A DNA stretch of 64,000 nucleotides, taken from NCBI GenBank assembly GCA_001874335.1, contig MPDE01000007.1, forward strand, positions 62,001-126,000, read 5' to 3'. The translations under genes and the position numbers were made by a program. Source of the stretch: Bacteroidetes bacterium MedPE-SWsnd-G2 (GTDB taxonomy: Bacteria > Bacteroidota > Bacteroidia > Flavobacteriales > Flavobacteriaceae). The notes beneath the pieces are model-generated. The model was given only the letters and a program-made list of their open reading frames with translations, was not told the DNA's origin and did no database searches. Below, piece after piece: positions 45,079 through 55,465 of this stretch. Position 1 is the stretch's first letter. Each line of letters opens with the position of its first letter.

Positions 45079-45855
45079 ATGAAATGGACCTTTTTTTTTA
45101 CTTTTTTAGTTTCTGTTTTTGCAATTGGACAAACACCAATTGAAACCACTTCAGGTATTGTATTAGAATTTGATTACGAAAAATTTGTAAGCGTAGACAA
45201 CAATCAAATTGCTTATGCTACTGATTATACCGATTTTTTTAAAATCAGCAAGGACCAAAAACTATCGTATAGCAATGTGCAGCTTGGTCAAATTAGCTCT
45301 GCAAATAGTTTCAATTCTCTCAAACTAAATGTGTTTTATAAAAATTTCAACACAGTAATAATTTTAGATAATCGCTTGGCAGAAATTTACACTGTAGATT
45401 TCAATCAAATTTCCCCATACAAAAACGTATCAATGGTATCCACAGGTTATGATAACACCATCTGGATTATTAATCAAGATTTAAATCGATTGGAGTTATT
45501 TGATTTCCAAACCAACAAATCAAGATTAAAAGCAGTGCCAATTGAAGGTCAGATTTTAGACATGACTTCCAACTATAATTATTGCTGGGTACTTACCGAT
45601 CAATATATTTTAACCTACGATTATTTTGGTGCAGTAATATCAATGATTCCAAATCAGGGATTCAACGAGTTAGGCCAAGATAGTGGTAATTTAGTATTGA
45701 AAAACGAAGAAAAATTATACTATTTAGCAAAAAACACCGAAGAAATCAGACCCATTCAAACACCGCAATTGTTAATAAATCAGTTTTCCCTAACCAACGA
45801 AACCTTGTATATTTACAGCCGCAATAAACTTCATCAATTCCAACTTAAATTCTAA
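45079..45855 (+). CDS. Exported protein of unknown function, propeller-like
   Basis: A 258-residue protein with a signal peptide (to about 18, VFAIGQ). The mature chain is built of short beta strands with repeated Trp/Tyr/Asp turns (NTIWIINQDLNRLELFD, YCWVLTDQYILTYDYFG), which suggests a small beta-propeller. No catalytic motif. It ends 5 bases before the deoxynucleoside kinase gene, with which it is probably cotranscribed; no functional link is evident. Confidence 0.7.
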   Translation: MKWTFFFTFLVSVFAIGQTPIETTSGIVLEFDYEKFVSVDNNQIAYATDYTDFFKISKDQKLSYSNVQLGQISSANSFNSLKLNVFYKNFNTVIILDNRLAEIYTVDFNQISPYKNVSMVSTGYDNTIWIINQDLNRLELFDFQTNKSRLKAVPIEGQILDMTSNYNYCWVLTDQYILTYDYFGAVISMIPNQGFNELGQDSGNLVLKNEEKLYYLAKNTEEIRPIQTPQLLINQFSLTNETLYIYSRNKLHQFQLKF

Positions 45856-45860
45856 GATTT

Positions 45861-46475
45861 ATGCACTTTGCAGTAGCCGGAAATATAGGAGCAGGTAAAA
45901 CAACATTAACTAAGTTACTTGCTAAACATTACAATTGGGAACCACAATTAGAAGATGTGGTTGACAACCCCTATTTAGATGATTTCTATAACCAAATGGA
46001 GCGTTGGAGTTTTAATTTACAGGTTTACTTTTTAAACAGTAGATTTAGACAAGTGCTACAAATTAGACAAAGCGGAAAAGATATTATTCAAGATCGTACC
46101 ATTTATGAAGATGCAAATATTTTTGCTCCAAACCTTCATGCCATGGGATTAATGACAAATAGAGATTTTGAAAATTATTCTTCACTTTTTGAACTAATGG
46201 AAAGTCTCGTTCAAGGACCTGATTTATTAATTTATTTAAGAAGTTCTATTTCTAATTTGGTTTCTCAAATACACAAAAGAGGTAGAGATTACGAGAACTC
46301 CATAAGTATTGATTATTTAAGTAGACTTAATGAAAGATACGAAGCTTGGATTCACGGCTACACTAAAGGAAAATTATTGATAATTGACGTTGACAATCTT
46401 GATTTTGTCGCTAACCCAGAAGACTTAGGAAGCATAATCAATAGAATTGATGCTGAAATAAATGGTCTTTTCTAA
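45861..46475 (+). CDS. Deoxynucleoside kinase
   Basis: A 204-residue kinase of the deoxynucleoside kinase family (dCK/dGK-type) that phosphorylates salvaged deoxynucleosides. The P-loop GNIGAGKT (7-14), the catalytic-base segment (LEDVVDNPYL), the QDRTIYEDA motif corresponding to the (D/E)RS box, and the lid IHKRGRDYE are present. Bases preferred cannot be deduced. It fits with the nucleoside transporter and thyA elsewhere in the window. Confidence 0.92.
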   Translation: MHFAVAGNIGAGKTTLTKLLAKHYNWEPQLEDVVDNPYLDDFYNQMERWSFNLQVYFLNSRFRQVLQIRQSGKDIIQDRTIYEDANIFAPNLHAMGLMTNRDFENYSSLFELMESLVQGPDLLIYLRSSISNLVSQIHKRGRDYENSISIDYLSRLNERYEAWIHGYTKGKLLIIDVDNLDFVANPEDLGSIINRIDAEINGLF

Positions 46476-46532
46476 ATTCCCTTCACTCTATTAATTGTAA
46501 TCATTAGATTTACAACAACTTAACACTTTACC

Positions 46533-47399
46533 ATGAAATTTAATTCAGCAATTAAGGCATACTTATTTGTATTGCTATTTTTTGTTACTCTTGTAAGTAA
46601 TAGTCAAAATAATACAGACTCCACAACTGTTGAGAAAACTAAAAAAGAATCGTATTGGAAACTCTTAAAGTATGACACCAAAACTACGGCTCAAGGTGTA
46701 GCACATGCTTTTACTCAACCCTTAAGATGGCAAGGAAAAGATTTCTTGAAACTTGGAGGATTTGCAGCCGGTACTGCTATGCTCTATATGATAGATTATG
46801 ATGCTCAGGAATACTTTTTAAAGAGAAATGAGCATGTGCCTCAATTTTTTAAAGATTTTGGATGGTACGGTGGTAGCCCGCAAAACTTTTTTATGGTTAC
46901 AGGAAGTATTTATGGCGTTGGGCTATTCACGCGAAATGAAAAGATAAGACATACAGGAGTTTTAATTATTGCTTCTGCTGCCGCTACAGGTATTATCCAA
47001 TCTTTAACTAAAACTATTATAGGGAGGGCTCGTCCAACTAATGAAACAGGGAAATCTGATTTTAAATTTTGGAGTCATGAAGCTGCTTACCATTCATTCC
47101 CGTCTGGACATGCAGTTTTAGCATTTTCATTATCTCACGCCATTGCCAAACAATTTAAAAGTGTTTGGGCCAAAATACCAATCTATGCCGTTGGTTCTAT
47201 TTTACCCTTGAGTAGATTATGGGCAAATGCGCATTGGATAAGTGATATTGGTGTAGGTATCGGACTAAGTATTTTTGTGGTAGATGGTATTGATAAATTT
47301 TTAAAGAAAGAGCAGAAATATGATTTCGGCAAACCAAAACAAATAACCTGGCGCTTAAATGCTGGCGCTGGCACAATTGGATTAGTTGGAACATTCTAA
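46533..47399 (+). CDS. PAP2-family phosphatase, membrane bound
   Basis: A 288-residue lipid or polyisoprenyl phosphatase. It has a signal-like first segment (to about 24), then membrane helices and the three acid-phosphatase motifs: KTIIGRARP (Lys160 to Pro168), PSGH (190-193) and SRLWANAHWISD (227-238, with the His nucleophile 234). The active site would face the periplasm. Candidate substrates are undecaprenyl pyrophosphate, PGP or lipid A phosphates. It ends at a strong bidirectional terminator. Confidence 0.88.
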   Translation: MKFNSAIKAYLFVLLFFVTLVSNSQNNTDSTTVEKTKKESYWKLLKYDTKTTAQGVAHAFTQPLRWQGKDFLKLGGFAAGTAMLYMIDYDAQEYFLKRNEHVPQFFKDFGWYGGSPQNFFMVTGSIYGVGLFTRNEKIRHTGVLIIASAAATGIIQSLTKTIIGRARPTNETGKSDFKFWSHEAAYHSFPSGHAVLAFSLSHAIAKQFKSVWAKIPIYAVGSILPLSRLWANAHWISDIGVGIGLSIFVVDGIDKFLKKEQKYDFGKPKQITWRLNAGAGTIGLVGTF

Positions 47400-47404
47400 T
47401 AATA

Positions 47405-47436
47405 AAAAAGGCTCATGAAAATCATGAGCCTTTTTT
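47405..47436. terminator. Bidirectional intrinsic terminator
   Basis: Perfect stem GGCTCATGA (47410-47418) / TCATGAGCC (47422-47430), AAA loop, A run before and six T after. It serves the PAP2 gene on plus and hppA on minus. Confidence 0.93.
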
Positions 47437-47456
47437 ATTAAACTATGTTCTAAGAA

Positions 47457-49988
47457 TTAGAGTTGATCCGACTCAGTCGTTTCAATTACCTCCTTAATTA
47501 CTTTCTTTCTAACCTTTTTAGAGGATTTCTTGTCACTGCCAGTCATTTCATCAATTTTAGCCTTAACATCACTTTCTTCTCCCTCTAAAGTCTCTTCTAT
47601 TACATTTTCAACACCATTTACATTGGTTGTCTTAACAACATTTGCTGAAACTGTACCATCTTCATTTTTGGTCATTTTAACCTCAAATTCAACAGTTTCT
47701 TCTTGAGTTTTTTCATCTGAAAAATGCATTTCGGCACCTTCTTTCATCTCATGTTTCTTTCCATCTTTATCTACCCAAACATTTACGTTTTCAGACATTT
47801 CATGAGCATTTCCTTCAGTATGCCCACCTAAAATTGGCGCAATTACCAACCCAATTAAACAAGTTAATTTAATAAGGATATTCATTGAAGGTCCAGACGT
47901 ATCTTTAAACGGATCTCCAACCGTATCTCCAGTTACCGCTGCCTTGTGAGCATCAGACCCTTTATACGTCATTTCACCATTAATTTCTACCCCAGCTTCA
48001 AACGACTTTTTAGCATTATCCCAGGCACCACCAGCATTGTTTTGGAATATTGCCCAAAGCACTCCACTTACGGTTACACCGGCCATATAACCACCTAACA
48101 TTTCTGCAATAGACTGGTTATCCATACCGAAAATCATTGGCAAGAATGTGATTAATAATGGAAAACCAATAGTTAATAATCCAGGTAACATCATTTCTTT
48201 TAGAGAAGCATCGGTAGAAATAGCAACACATTTATCGTATTCTGGCTTACCAGTTCCTTCCATAATTCCAGGAATCTCTTTAAACTGTCTTCTAACTTCA
48301 TAAACCATTTTCATGGCTGCTTTACCTACCGCATTCATTGCTAATGCAGAGAACACAACCGGTACCATTCCACCAACAAATAACATCGCTAATACTGGAG
48401 CTTTAAAAATATTAATTCCGTCAATTCCTGTAAAGGTCACATAAGCAGCAAATAAGGCCAATGATGTTAATGCCGCAGAAGCAATAGCAAATCCTTTTCC
48501 AGTTGCCGCTGTTGTATTACCAACAGAATCTAGTATATCTGTACGCTCTCTTACAATAGGCTCTTGCTCACTCATTTCAGCAATACCGCCAGCATTGTCG
48601 GCAATAGGACCAAATGCATCAATTGCTAACTGCATAGCCGTAGTTGCCATCATAGCCGAAGCAGATAATGCTACGCCATAAAACCCAGCACAAGCATATG
48701 ATGCCCAAATGGCAGCTGCAAATAATAATACAGAAGGAAATGTAGAAATCATTCCTGTCGCTAAACCTGCAATAATATTTGTTCCTGCTCCCGTACTTGA
48801 CTTTTGAACAATCTCTAAGATTGGTTTTTTACCAAGTCCAGTATAATATTCGGTTACCGAAGATATAACACCTCCAACAACTAAACCTACTAAACAAGCG
48901 TAAAACACGCGCATTGAAGAAATCTCGATTAGTCCTTCTCCAAAAAATTCCATTTGCATTGTTTCTGGAAGCATCCAAGTACAAAGTCCGTAGCATGACA
49001 AGGCCACTAAAACAATTGATGTCCAGTTTCCTTTATTTAAAGCTCCCATTACCTGGTCTTCCTTGGCTTCGTTATTTTTAATTTTAACCAGCATAGTTCC
49101 GATTACAGAAATAATAATTCCTGCACCGGCAATTGCCATCGGCAATAAAATTGGCCCCATACCAGAGAAGGTCTCTCCAATATTTCCACCCATATCCTTT
49201 ATTACATAGTTACCAAGCACCATGGCTGCTAACACTGTCGCAACATAAGAACCAAATAAATCGGCGCCCATACCGGCAACGTCACCTACATTATCCCCTA
49301 CATTATCAGCAATTGTAGCTGGGTTACGCGGGTCATCTTCAGGGATCCCTGCTTCAACCTTACCAACTAAATCAGCTCCAACATCTGCTGCTTTTGTATA
49401 GATACCACCACCTACACGAGCAAACAATGCAATAGATTCAGCACCTAACGAAAATCCTGCTAAGGTTTCTAAAACAACAGTCATATCGTCTGTACCCGTC
49501 CAGGCTCCGCCCATAAAATAATGGAAGAAAAATATAAAAAAGGCGGTTAGACCAAGTACGGCCAAACCAGCAACCCCCAAGCCCATAACAGTACCACCAC
49601 CAAAGGACACTCCTAAAGCATTTGGTAAACTATCTTTTGCAGCCTGAGTTGTTCTAACATTTGCTTTTGTAGCAATTTTCATTCCCATATTTCCTGCCCA
49701 AGCAGAAAAAATAGCTCCAAAAATAAATGCAATAATGATTAACCAATGTGTTGTAGGCACTATAAATGAAACTGCAGCAAGCGCAATACTTACCACAACA
49801 ACAAAAACAGTTAGTAATTTATATTCGGCGGATAAAAAAGCCAGTGCTCCTTCATAAATATGATCTGCAATCTCCTTCATTTTCCCATCTCCAGGATCCT
49901 GTTTCATGACCCAAGATTTCTTGACAACCATATAAATTAATCCTAAAATTGCCATTACAATTGGCATGTAAATCATCATTGATTCCAT
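47457..49988 (-). CDS. hppA: Membrane-bound ion-pumping pyrophosphatase with C-terminal extension
   Basis: An 843-residue, about 16-helix pump that uses PPi to export Na+ and/or H+. The PPi site motifs [30 protein letters not shown] and [13 protein letters not shown] are intact. [11 protein letters not shown] carries the Ala/Gly pair of K+-dependent types, the group to which Bacteroides Na+,H+ pumps belong. Unusually, about 120 hydrophilic residues follow the last helix (from about 721: [18 protein letters not shown] onward), Glu/Lys-rich with a basic [10 protein letters not shown] patch near the end; ordinary family members end shortly after this helix. Confidence 0.93.
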   Translation of the reverse strand: MESMMIYMPIVMAILGLIYMVVKKSWVMKQDPGDGKMKEIADHIYEGALAFLSAEYKLLTVFVVVVSIALAAVSFIVPTTHWLIIIAFIFGAIFSAWAGNMGMKIATKANVRTTQAAKDSLPNALGVSFGGGTVMGLGVAGLAVLGLTAFFIFFFHYFMGGAWTGTDDMTVVLETLAGFSLGAESIALFARVGGGIYTKAADVGADLVGKVEAGIPEDDPRNPATIADNVGDNVGDVAGMGADLFGSYVATVLAAMVLGNYVIKDMGGNIGETFSGMGPILLPMAIAGAGIIISVIGTMLVKIKNNEAKEDQVMGALNKGNWTSIVLVALSCYGLCTWMLPETMQMEFFGEGLIEISSMRVFYACLVGLVVGGVISSVTEYYTGLGKKPILEIVQKSSTGAGTNIIAGLATGMISTFPSVLLFAAAIWASYACAGFYGVALSASAMMATTAMQLAIDAFGPIADNAGGIAEMSEQEPIVRERTDILDSVGNTTAATGKGFAIASAALTSLALFAAYVTFTGIDGINIFKAPVLAMLFVGGMVPVVFSALAMNAVGKAAMKMVYEVRRQFKEIPGIMEGTGKPEYDKCVAISTDASLKEMMLPGLLTIGFPLLITFLPMIFGMDNQSIAEMLGGYMAGVTVSGVLWAIFQNNAGGAWDNAKKSFEAGVEINGEMTYKGSDAHKAAVTGDTVGDPFKDTSGPSMNILIKLTCLIGLVIAPILGGHTEGNAHEMSENVNVWVDKDGKKHEMKEGAEMHFSDEKTQEETVEFEVKMTKNEDGTVSANVVKTTNVNGVENVIEETLEGEESDVKAKIDEMTGSDKKSSKKVRKKVIKEVIETTESDQL

Positions 49989-50046
49989 AGTTAATTTGTA
50001 TTTGATTAGTTATTATGTCTTGCTAATGTAACAAAATCAAATGCAA

Positions 50047-50080
50047 AAAAAAACCCTCCTATATTCATATAGAAGGGTTT
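50047..50080 (-). terminator. Terminator between ppa and hppA
   Basis: A stem of 14 positions (AAACCCTCCTATAT 50051-50064 with ATATAGAAGGGTTT 50067-50080, one mismatch) with a 2-base tip. On the minus strand it is followed by a run of T. It ends the ppa transcript, so hppA needs its own promoter. Confidence 0.85.
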
Positions 50081-50101
50081 ATAATTTTAGTTGTAGAAAA
50101 G

Positions 50102-50635
50102 TTATCTACCTATTTTAAAGTTTCCTTTTGCTTTGTGCTCACTATTTTCGTAGCGTTCTACACAGTTATTAAGGATTTCGTATGCTTCTTTTGCATCTCC
50201 CCAACCACCAACATCAACTTGTTTTTTCTCTAAATCTTTGTACACTTGAAAGAAGTGTTCAATTTCTAAAACAAGATGAGGGTTAATATCTGAAAGGTCA
50301 TTAAGTTGGTTCCAAATTGGATCTGATACTGGTACACAAATCACTTTCTCATCTGGTCCTTTTTCATCAGCCATATGGAACACACCAATTGGCTTAACTT
50401 CTACAACACACATCGGGAATGTTGGTTGAGTTCCTAATACTAAAACATCTAATGGATCGCCATCTAAAGCTAAGGTTTCAGGAATGAAGCCGTAATCTGC
50501 AGGGTACATCATTGAAGAGAACAACATTCTATCAAAACGAATCTTTTTCAATTCGAAATCATATTCATATTTGTTTCTACTTCCTTTTGGAATTTCTATT
50601 AATACATCAAAGGTTAATTTTCCTTTTGGACTCAT
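50102..50635 (-). CDS. ppa: Soluble inorganic pyrophosphatase
   Basis: A 177-residue class I enzyme that hydrolyses PPi in the cytoplasm. The signature DGDPLDVLVLG and the YPADYGFIPET motif are present. I start at the ATG at 50635 (MSPKGKLTFDVLIEIPKGS); the ATG at 50686 lies inside the -33 promoter element. It is followed by hppA on the same strand, so two alternative fates of PPi, waste or ion pumping, are encoded side by side. Confidence 0.95.
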   Translation of the reverse strand: MSPKGKLTFDVLIEIPKGSRNKYEYDFELKKIRFDRMLFSSMMYPADYGFIPETLALDGDPLDVLVLGTQPTFPMCVVEVKPIGVFHMADEKGPDEKVICVPVSDPIWNQLNDLSDINPHLVLEIEHFFQVYKDLEKKQVDVGGWGDAKEAYEILNNCVERYENSEHKAKGNFKIGR

Positions 50636-50655
50636 ATTTTCTCTTTTTTGGGCAG

Positions 50656-50686
50656 CAAATTTAGTAAAACCTATACTTGTTAACAA
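50656..50686 (-). promoter_or_regulatory. Bacteroidetes-type promoter for ppa
   Basis: Minus strand TAAATTTG (50656-50663) is a TAnnTTTG box, with TTG (50684-50686) 20 bases upstream. Transcription would begin near 50650, leaving a leader of about 15 bases to the ATG at 50635. This decides the start codon. Confidence 0.65.
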
Positions 50687-50812
50687 CTTATTAAGTCATT
50701 GATTTTGGCTAATATTTAATTGGTAACTTTTAGCAAACAATAGGATAACACAAGACCTTTCCAACTCAAAGCCATGAAGCACAAATAAGTCACCTAAAAA
50801 ATTTGGTTGAAT

Positions 50813-53305
50813 TTAAAAATAGAAGCCTAAAGAACCTGTAACTCCAAAACCTCTGGCACCTGGAGCATCAAGGTAATTTCCTCTCCAATGACAATCTATT
50901 CTAATTAGTTTTAAGATATTGCCAATACCAAAACCAAACTCGTAGTAAGGCTCATCTGTGGGTGCTTGATAAATTAATCCAGAAGCGTTTAAATCTCTGT
51001 TTTCTTGAGAAACTTCACCCCAAGCCGCTCTCACACCTATTATTTCTCTTAAATTTAATTTTCTAAGCAATGGTATCCTCGCAAACAATAAGCCGTTAAA
51101 ATTGTGCTCTAAATGAGTAGACACATAGGTGTCAGTCACAAATTCATAATAATCTAACTGCTGAAAGGTATTAAACACTGTAAAAAAGGATTGATTACCA
51201 GAAATAATACTTAACAGGCCTAGTGGCACTTCTCCAAAGGTTTTCCCCGCTTCTACACTAACTTTTAATTTTCCAATACCTCCAACACGCCATGGTTGCG
51301 TATATGATAATTGCAATTTGGTATAATCAAAATCACTATTAAAAACGTTATCACTACCTACACTTACTTGTGCAAATATTGATGCAAAATCATTTTCTAT
51401 TTTATGACGTTCAACACCATATCCTGAAACATTTCTACCTGGGAAATAAAACACCGCTAAATTTGACTCAAATTGTTGCACTTGAGACGAAATTCCGTTT
51501 GTTGCTTCGGGATCAAAATAATCTAAACTAAAAGTATCTGAAGCAGATTCTAAAGTCCTATAGCTGACACCTAAATTAAATTCTAAGTTTCTAACCGGTT
51601 CTATCCCAACTCCAAATACTCCTAACTCTATATTAGTAAGTTTATCATTGGGACTTGTACCAATAAGAGTATTTGACGCCAAGCTGCGCCCTAAAGCATC
51701 TTGAGAAGAGGTTAAACTGGCCCCAATTTGTTCAATATCTTTTCGATAGCCTCCATTAAGAATAATACGTTTATCCTTATATACCAACCATTTTCCAGCA
51801 ATACCATATTTTACACCCTGATCTTTAAAGCCGTAAGCTCCAAAACCTTCAAGACGCCATAAGTCGTTTCTGGTAAAATAGGTACGGCCACCTAAACGCA
51901 CACGCAAACCTTCAACCTCATTAAAACCAAAGACTGAAAAGACCGGTCCGAAATCAAAATTGAGTGCATCTATTTCAACATAATTAGACGCTAAAATATT
52001 TCCTATGTTATAGAGTTGTTTAAATTTCTTAACCGTTTTAAGGGTATCCAACATTTTATAAATCCCTTCCTCATCTTCATTTAATCCTTCCTGACGATTG
52101 GTTTCCCAAAACTCATCAGATCTATCATAAGCATCAGGATTATACTCGTTAATTTTCTTGATGTAGAATTTCTTTTCCTTCGGGTCATCAAACACGTAGT
52201 TATTATAAAGCGTGGTTCTTTTTCCATAAACCCCTTTAGACTCTTCCTTTTTATTAAAGGTAAAATCAGACATAAAATAATCTCGCTTTAATAAAAACAC
52301 CGAATCGTTTAATACTTCAAATTCTTGTTCGATGTAAAGTTCCTTCACCCAGTTAATATTGGCCGATTTGGAAGCTTGAAGATTAATTTCTTTTATGGCG
52401 TAAGTGGTATCATTGACCCAGAAATCACCCTTAAAAGTCATTTCGTTTTTTCGTCGCGGGTAATAAATAATATTGTAACACCATTTATTATCAACAAATG
52501 CACTATCAGAAAGCACATAATTATAAACGTTTACACCTGTTTCTGATAAAGGACTTACAAAACTCTGTTCTAAAATTCTTAAGTGATTATCGTAAACATC
52601 ATATTCATCATACAAATCATCAATAAAATCAATTAAAACTTGGTTGTCACTAAAGCCCGAGTTCTTGTTACCTAATAAGCTGGTTTTTTCTTGATTGGTA
52701 ACATTGTTACCGTAAACCTTGCTAATAGCTTCATTAATAAATATTGGCAAATAGGTTTTTCCTGTAACATGCGACGTATCTACTTTATCAAACACAAACT
52801 CCATCCCTTTAAACACCTTACTATTTATAAGAGCACTATCAATTGTGTTAAGATCGAATTCTATTTTTTCGTATTTATCGTATTCGTAGTATCTGAATGC
52901 GTTTACGCCGTTACGCCTTTTATTTTCCCATACCTTTTTAAGAATATCAACGGCAGGGTTATTTTTTTTAGGCTGCTTACCACCTACAATTAATATTTCA
53001 TCTAACTCGGCTGCAGATTCTTTTAAAATTAATTTGACATCATAATTAATTCTATTTTCTAGTGGCACTTCTAACACCTCATATCCCATAAAAGAAATAA
53101 CCAAAGTATCATAAGTATCTTCAGACTCTATATAAAATCTACCATTCTCATCGGTAATAGTACCAATGGTTGTGCCTTTAAATATGACGTTTGCAAAAGC
53201 TACCGAATTATTAAATTCATCGAAGACTTCTCCACTTACTTTTGTTTGAGAAAAAGTAGAAGAAAATCCAAAAATGAGTAGTATGGCAAGTAGATTGAAT
53301 TTCAT
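50813..53305 (-). CDS. DUF5686 outer-membrane protein with carboxypeptidase-regulatory domain
   Basis: An 830-residue outer-membrane protein. A signal peptide (to about 19) is followed by a carboxypeptidase-regulatory domain (about 22-95, VSGEVFDEFNNSVAFANVIFKG). The DUF5686 region has FRYYEYDKYEKIEFDL and the NPAVDILKKVWENK motif. The C-terminal half is a beta-barrel ending GFGVTGSLGFYF, a good last strand for BAM recognition. Family function is unknown. It stands between ppa and pdhB on the same strand but has a 62-base gap upstream. Confidence 0.85.
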   Translation of the reverse strand: MKFNLLAILLIFGFSSTFSQTKVSGEVFDEFNNSVAFANVIFKGTTIGTITDENGRFYIESEDTYDTLVISFMGYEVLEVPLENRINYDVKLILKESAAELDEILIVGGKQPKKNNPAVDILKKVWENKRRNGVNAFRYYEYDKYEKIEFDLNTIDSALINSKVFKGMEFVFDKVDTSHVTGKTYLPIFINEAISKVYGNNVTNQEKTSLLGNKNSGFSDNQVLIDFIDDLYDEYDVYDNHLRILEQSFVSPLSETGVNVYNYVLSDSAFVDNKWCYNIIYYPRRKNEMTFKGDFWVNDTTYAIKEINLQASKSANINWVKELYIEQEFEVLNDSVFLLKRDYFMSDFTFNKKEESKGVYGKRTTLYNNYVFDDPKEKKFYIKKINEYNPDAYDRSDEFWETNRQEGLNEDEEGIYKMLDTLKTVKKFKQLYNIGNILASNYVEIDALNFDFGPVFSVFGFNEVEGLRVRLGGRTYFTRNDLWRLEGFGAYGFKDQGVKYGIAGKWLVYKDKRIILNGGYRKDIEQIGASLTSSQDALGRSLASNTLIGTSPNDKLTNIELGVFGVGIEPVRNLEFNLGVSYRTLESASDTFSLDYFDPEATNGISSQVQQFESNLAVFYFPGRNVSGYGVERHKIENDFASIFAQVSVGSDNVFNSDFDYTKLQLSYTQPWRVGGIGKLKVSVEAGKTFGEVPLGLLSIISGNQSFFTVFNTFQQLDYYEFVTDTYVSTHLEHNFNGLLFARIPLLRKLNLREIIGVRAAWGEVSQENRDLNASGLIYQAPTDEPYYEFGFGIGNILKLIRIDCHWRGNYLDAPGARGFGVTGSLGFYF

Positions 53306-53367
53306 AGTAAAAAAAACTTCATCAACAATTGTGCTAATGAAGTTTCAATAACGTAAAATAAATTAAT

Positions 53368-54345
53368 TTATTTATACATAACTTTTTTTACAGCCTTGAT
53401 AACATCATTACTATTTGGCAACCATTCTTCCAATAAAACTGGAGAATATGGCGCTGGAGTATCAGCTGTGTTAATTTTTTCTATTGGAGCATCTAAGTAA
53501 TCAAAAGCCTTAGATTGTACATGGAATCCTAATTCTGTAGAAACATTACCAAATGGCCATGCTTCTTCTAAAATTACCATTCTATTAGTTTTCTTAACCG
53601 AAGCTAAAACAGTATCATAATCTAAAGGTCTTACCGTTCTTAAATCGATAATTTCACAAGAAATACCTTCTTTAGCTAATTCGTCTGCCGCTTTGTAAGC
53701 TTCTTTTATAATTTTCCCAAAAGACACAATAGTAACATCTGTACCTTCTCTTTTGATATCTGCTATACCTAAAGGAATTGTGTATTCTCCTTCTGGCACT
53801 TCTCCTTTATCACCATACATTTGTTCACTTTCCATAAAGATAACAGGATCGTTATCTCTTATTGAAGCTTTTAATAAACCTTTTGCATCATAAGGATTTG
53901 AAGGCACAACAACTTTTAACCCTGGCGTATTAGCAAACCAGTTTTCAAAAGCCTGTGAGTGAGTTGCTCCTAATTGACCTGCAGAAGCTGTTGGTCCTCT
54001 AAACACTATTGGACAATTAAATTGTCCACCAGACATTTGTCTAATTTTAGCTGCATTATTTATGATTTGATCAATTCCTACAAGAGAGAAGTTAAAAGTC
54101 ATAAACTCAACAATTGGTCTATTTCCCGTCATTGTAGACCCAATTGCTATACCTGCAAACCCAAGCTCAGCAATAGGCGTATCTAATACACGTTTAGGAC
54201 CAAATTCATCTAACATCCCTTTTGATGCTTTATAGGCACCATTATATTCGGCCACTTCTTCACCTAATAAATATACGCTTTCATCCCTGCGCATTTCTTC
54301 ACTCATGGCCTCACATACGGCTTCTCTAAACTGAATTGTTCTCAT
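53368..54345 (-). CDS. pdhB: Pyruvate dehydrogenase E1 component, beta subunit
   Basis: A 325-residue beta subunit of the alpha2beta2 E1 enzyme that decarboxylates pyruvate with thiamine diphosphate. EEVAEYNGAYKASKGM, the TPIAELGFAGIAIG segment, QLGATHSQAFENWF and a transketolase C domain (MVILEEAWPFGNV) are characteristic. I start at the ATG at 54345 (MRTIQFREA). The ATG at 54372 would place its first codon inside the -7 box. pdhA and the E2 gene are not adjacent in the window, which is common in flavobacteria. Confidence 0.93.
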   Translation of the reverse strand: MRTIQFREAVCEAMSEEMRRDESVYLLGEEVAEYNGAYKASKGMLDEFGPKRVLDTPIAELGFAGIAIGSTMTGNRPIVEFMTFNFSLVGIDQIINNAAKIRQMSGGQFNCPIVFRGPTASAGQLGATHSQAFENWFANTPGLKVVVPSNPYDAKGLLKASIRDNDPVIFMESEQMYGDKGEVPEGEYTIPLGIADIKREGTDVTIVSFGKIIKEAYKAADELAKEGISCEIIDLRTVRPLDYDTVLASVKKTNRMVILEEAWPFGNVSTELGFHVQSKAFDYLDAPIEKINTADTPAPYSPVLLEEWLPNSNDVIKAVKKVMYK

Positions 54346-54369
54346 TAATTTTGTTTTAAAAAGGAAGTG

Positions 54370-54377
54370 CAAAAATA
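54370..54377 (-). promoter_or_regulatory. -7 promoter box for pdhB
   Basis: Minus strand TATTTTTG matches TAnnTTTG, 24 bases before the ATG at 54345. A TTTG at 54403-54406 is 25 bases upstream, somewhat far for the -33 element. Confidence 0.5.
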
Positions 54378-54696
54378 ATAATTAATTGTCAAAAAAGAAT
54401 ATCAAATTCCTCTTAAAAAGTGGATTTACTATTAATTACGTTCATTTCTAAAAAATTATTGAATAATAACCTAAACGCCTTCATACTTTTTATTATTAAG
54501 TCATTTTGCGAAAACCATAAACATCCATGCGGTTAACCATTAAAAAAATCAGAATATGACAACAAAACACAGCTCTAATCGGCAATATGGAAATAAAATC
54601 AAAAATTTATTATGCGTGCATAACAAAAAAGCGAAATAAAATATTTAACTTCGCAATCTTGAAAAGAAAATAGTCTTAAATAAAAACTCATAAGTT
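54378..54696. other. Non-coding region between divergent pdhB and etfB
   Basis: About 320 bases of AT-rich DNA with no ORF, tRNA or strong hairpin that I can support. TAACTTCG around 54648 is one base off the -7 consensus and may serve etfB. Nothing else stands out. Confidence 0.5.
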
Positions 54697-55443
54697 ATGA
54701 AAATATTAGTATGTATTAGTCACGTTCCTGATACGACTTCAAAAATTAATTTTGCTGAAGGCGACACCAAATTTGACACTACAGGCGTACAATACGTTAT
54801 TAATCCTAATGACGAATTTGGACTTACACGTGCCATGTGGTTTAAAGAAAAACAAGGTGCTTCTGTAACTGTTGTTAACGTTGGTGGTCCTGAAACAGAA
54901 CCAACATTGAGAAAAGCTTTAGCCATTGGTGCTGATTCTGCAATTAGAGTAAACGCTGCTGCAGAAGACGGATTTGCTGTAGCACAAGAATTAGCAAAAG
55001 TAGCACAAGATGGTGCTTACGATTTGGTAATTGCTGGTAGGGAATCTATTGACTACAATGGAGGTATGGTACCCGGAATGATTGCTGGATTAACCGGAGC
55101 TAATTTTATCAATAATTGCATTGGCTTAGACATAGACGGTACTAGCGTAACGGCTATTAGAGAAATTGATGGTGGTAAAGAAACTTCTACTACAAGTTTA
55201 CCATTAGTAATTGGTGGTCAAAAAGGAATTGTTGAAGAAAGTGATTTACGTATTCCAAACATGAGAGGAATCATGATGGCTCGTAAAAAACCTTTAACAC
55301 TTGTAGAACCTGCTGCAAATGCTGCTAAAACAGCTTCTACTAAGTTTGAAAAACCAGCTGCTAAAGGCGCTGTAAAACTTGTAGATGCAGGTAACATAGA
55401 CGAATTAGTTAATTTATTACATAACGAAGCAAAGGTTATTTAA
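54697..55443 (+). CDS. etfB: Electron transfer flavoprotein, beta subunit
   Basis: A 248-residue ETF beta subunit. With EtfA it carries electrons from acyl-CoA and other dehydrogenases to the membrane quinone pool. The start MKILVCISHVPDTTSKI, the AMP-binding VIAGRESIDYNGGMVPGM and the signature region ETSTTSLPLVIGGQKG are clear. It is 22 bases upstream of etfA and forms a two-gene operon with it. Confidence 0.96.
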   Translation: MKILVCISHVPDTTSKINFAEGDTKFDTTGVQYVINPNDEFGLTRAMWFKEKQGASVTVVNVGGPETEPTLRKALAIGADSAIRVNAAAEDGFAVAQELAKVAQDGAYDLVIAGRESIDYNGGMVPGMIAGLTGANFINNCIGLDIDGTSVTAIREIDGGKETSTTSLPLVIGGQKGIVEESDLRIPNMRGIMMARKKPLTLVEPAANAAKTASTKFEKPAAKGAVKLVDAGNIDELVNLLHNEAKVI

Positions 55444-55465
55444 TACCTTTTTAATACAGAATCAA

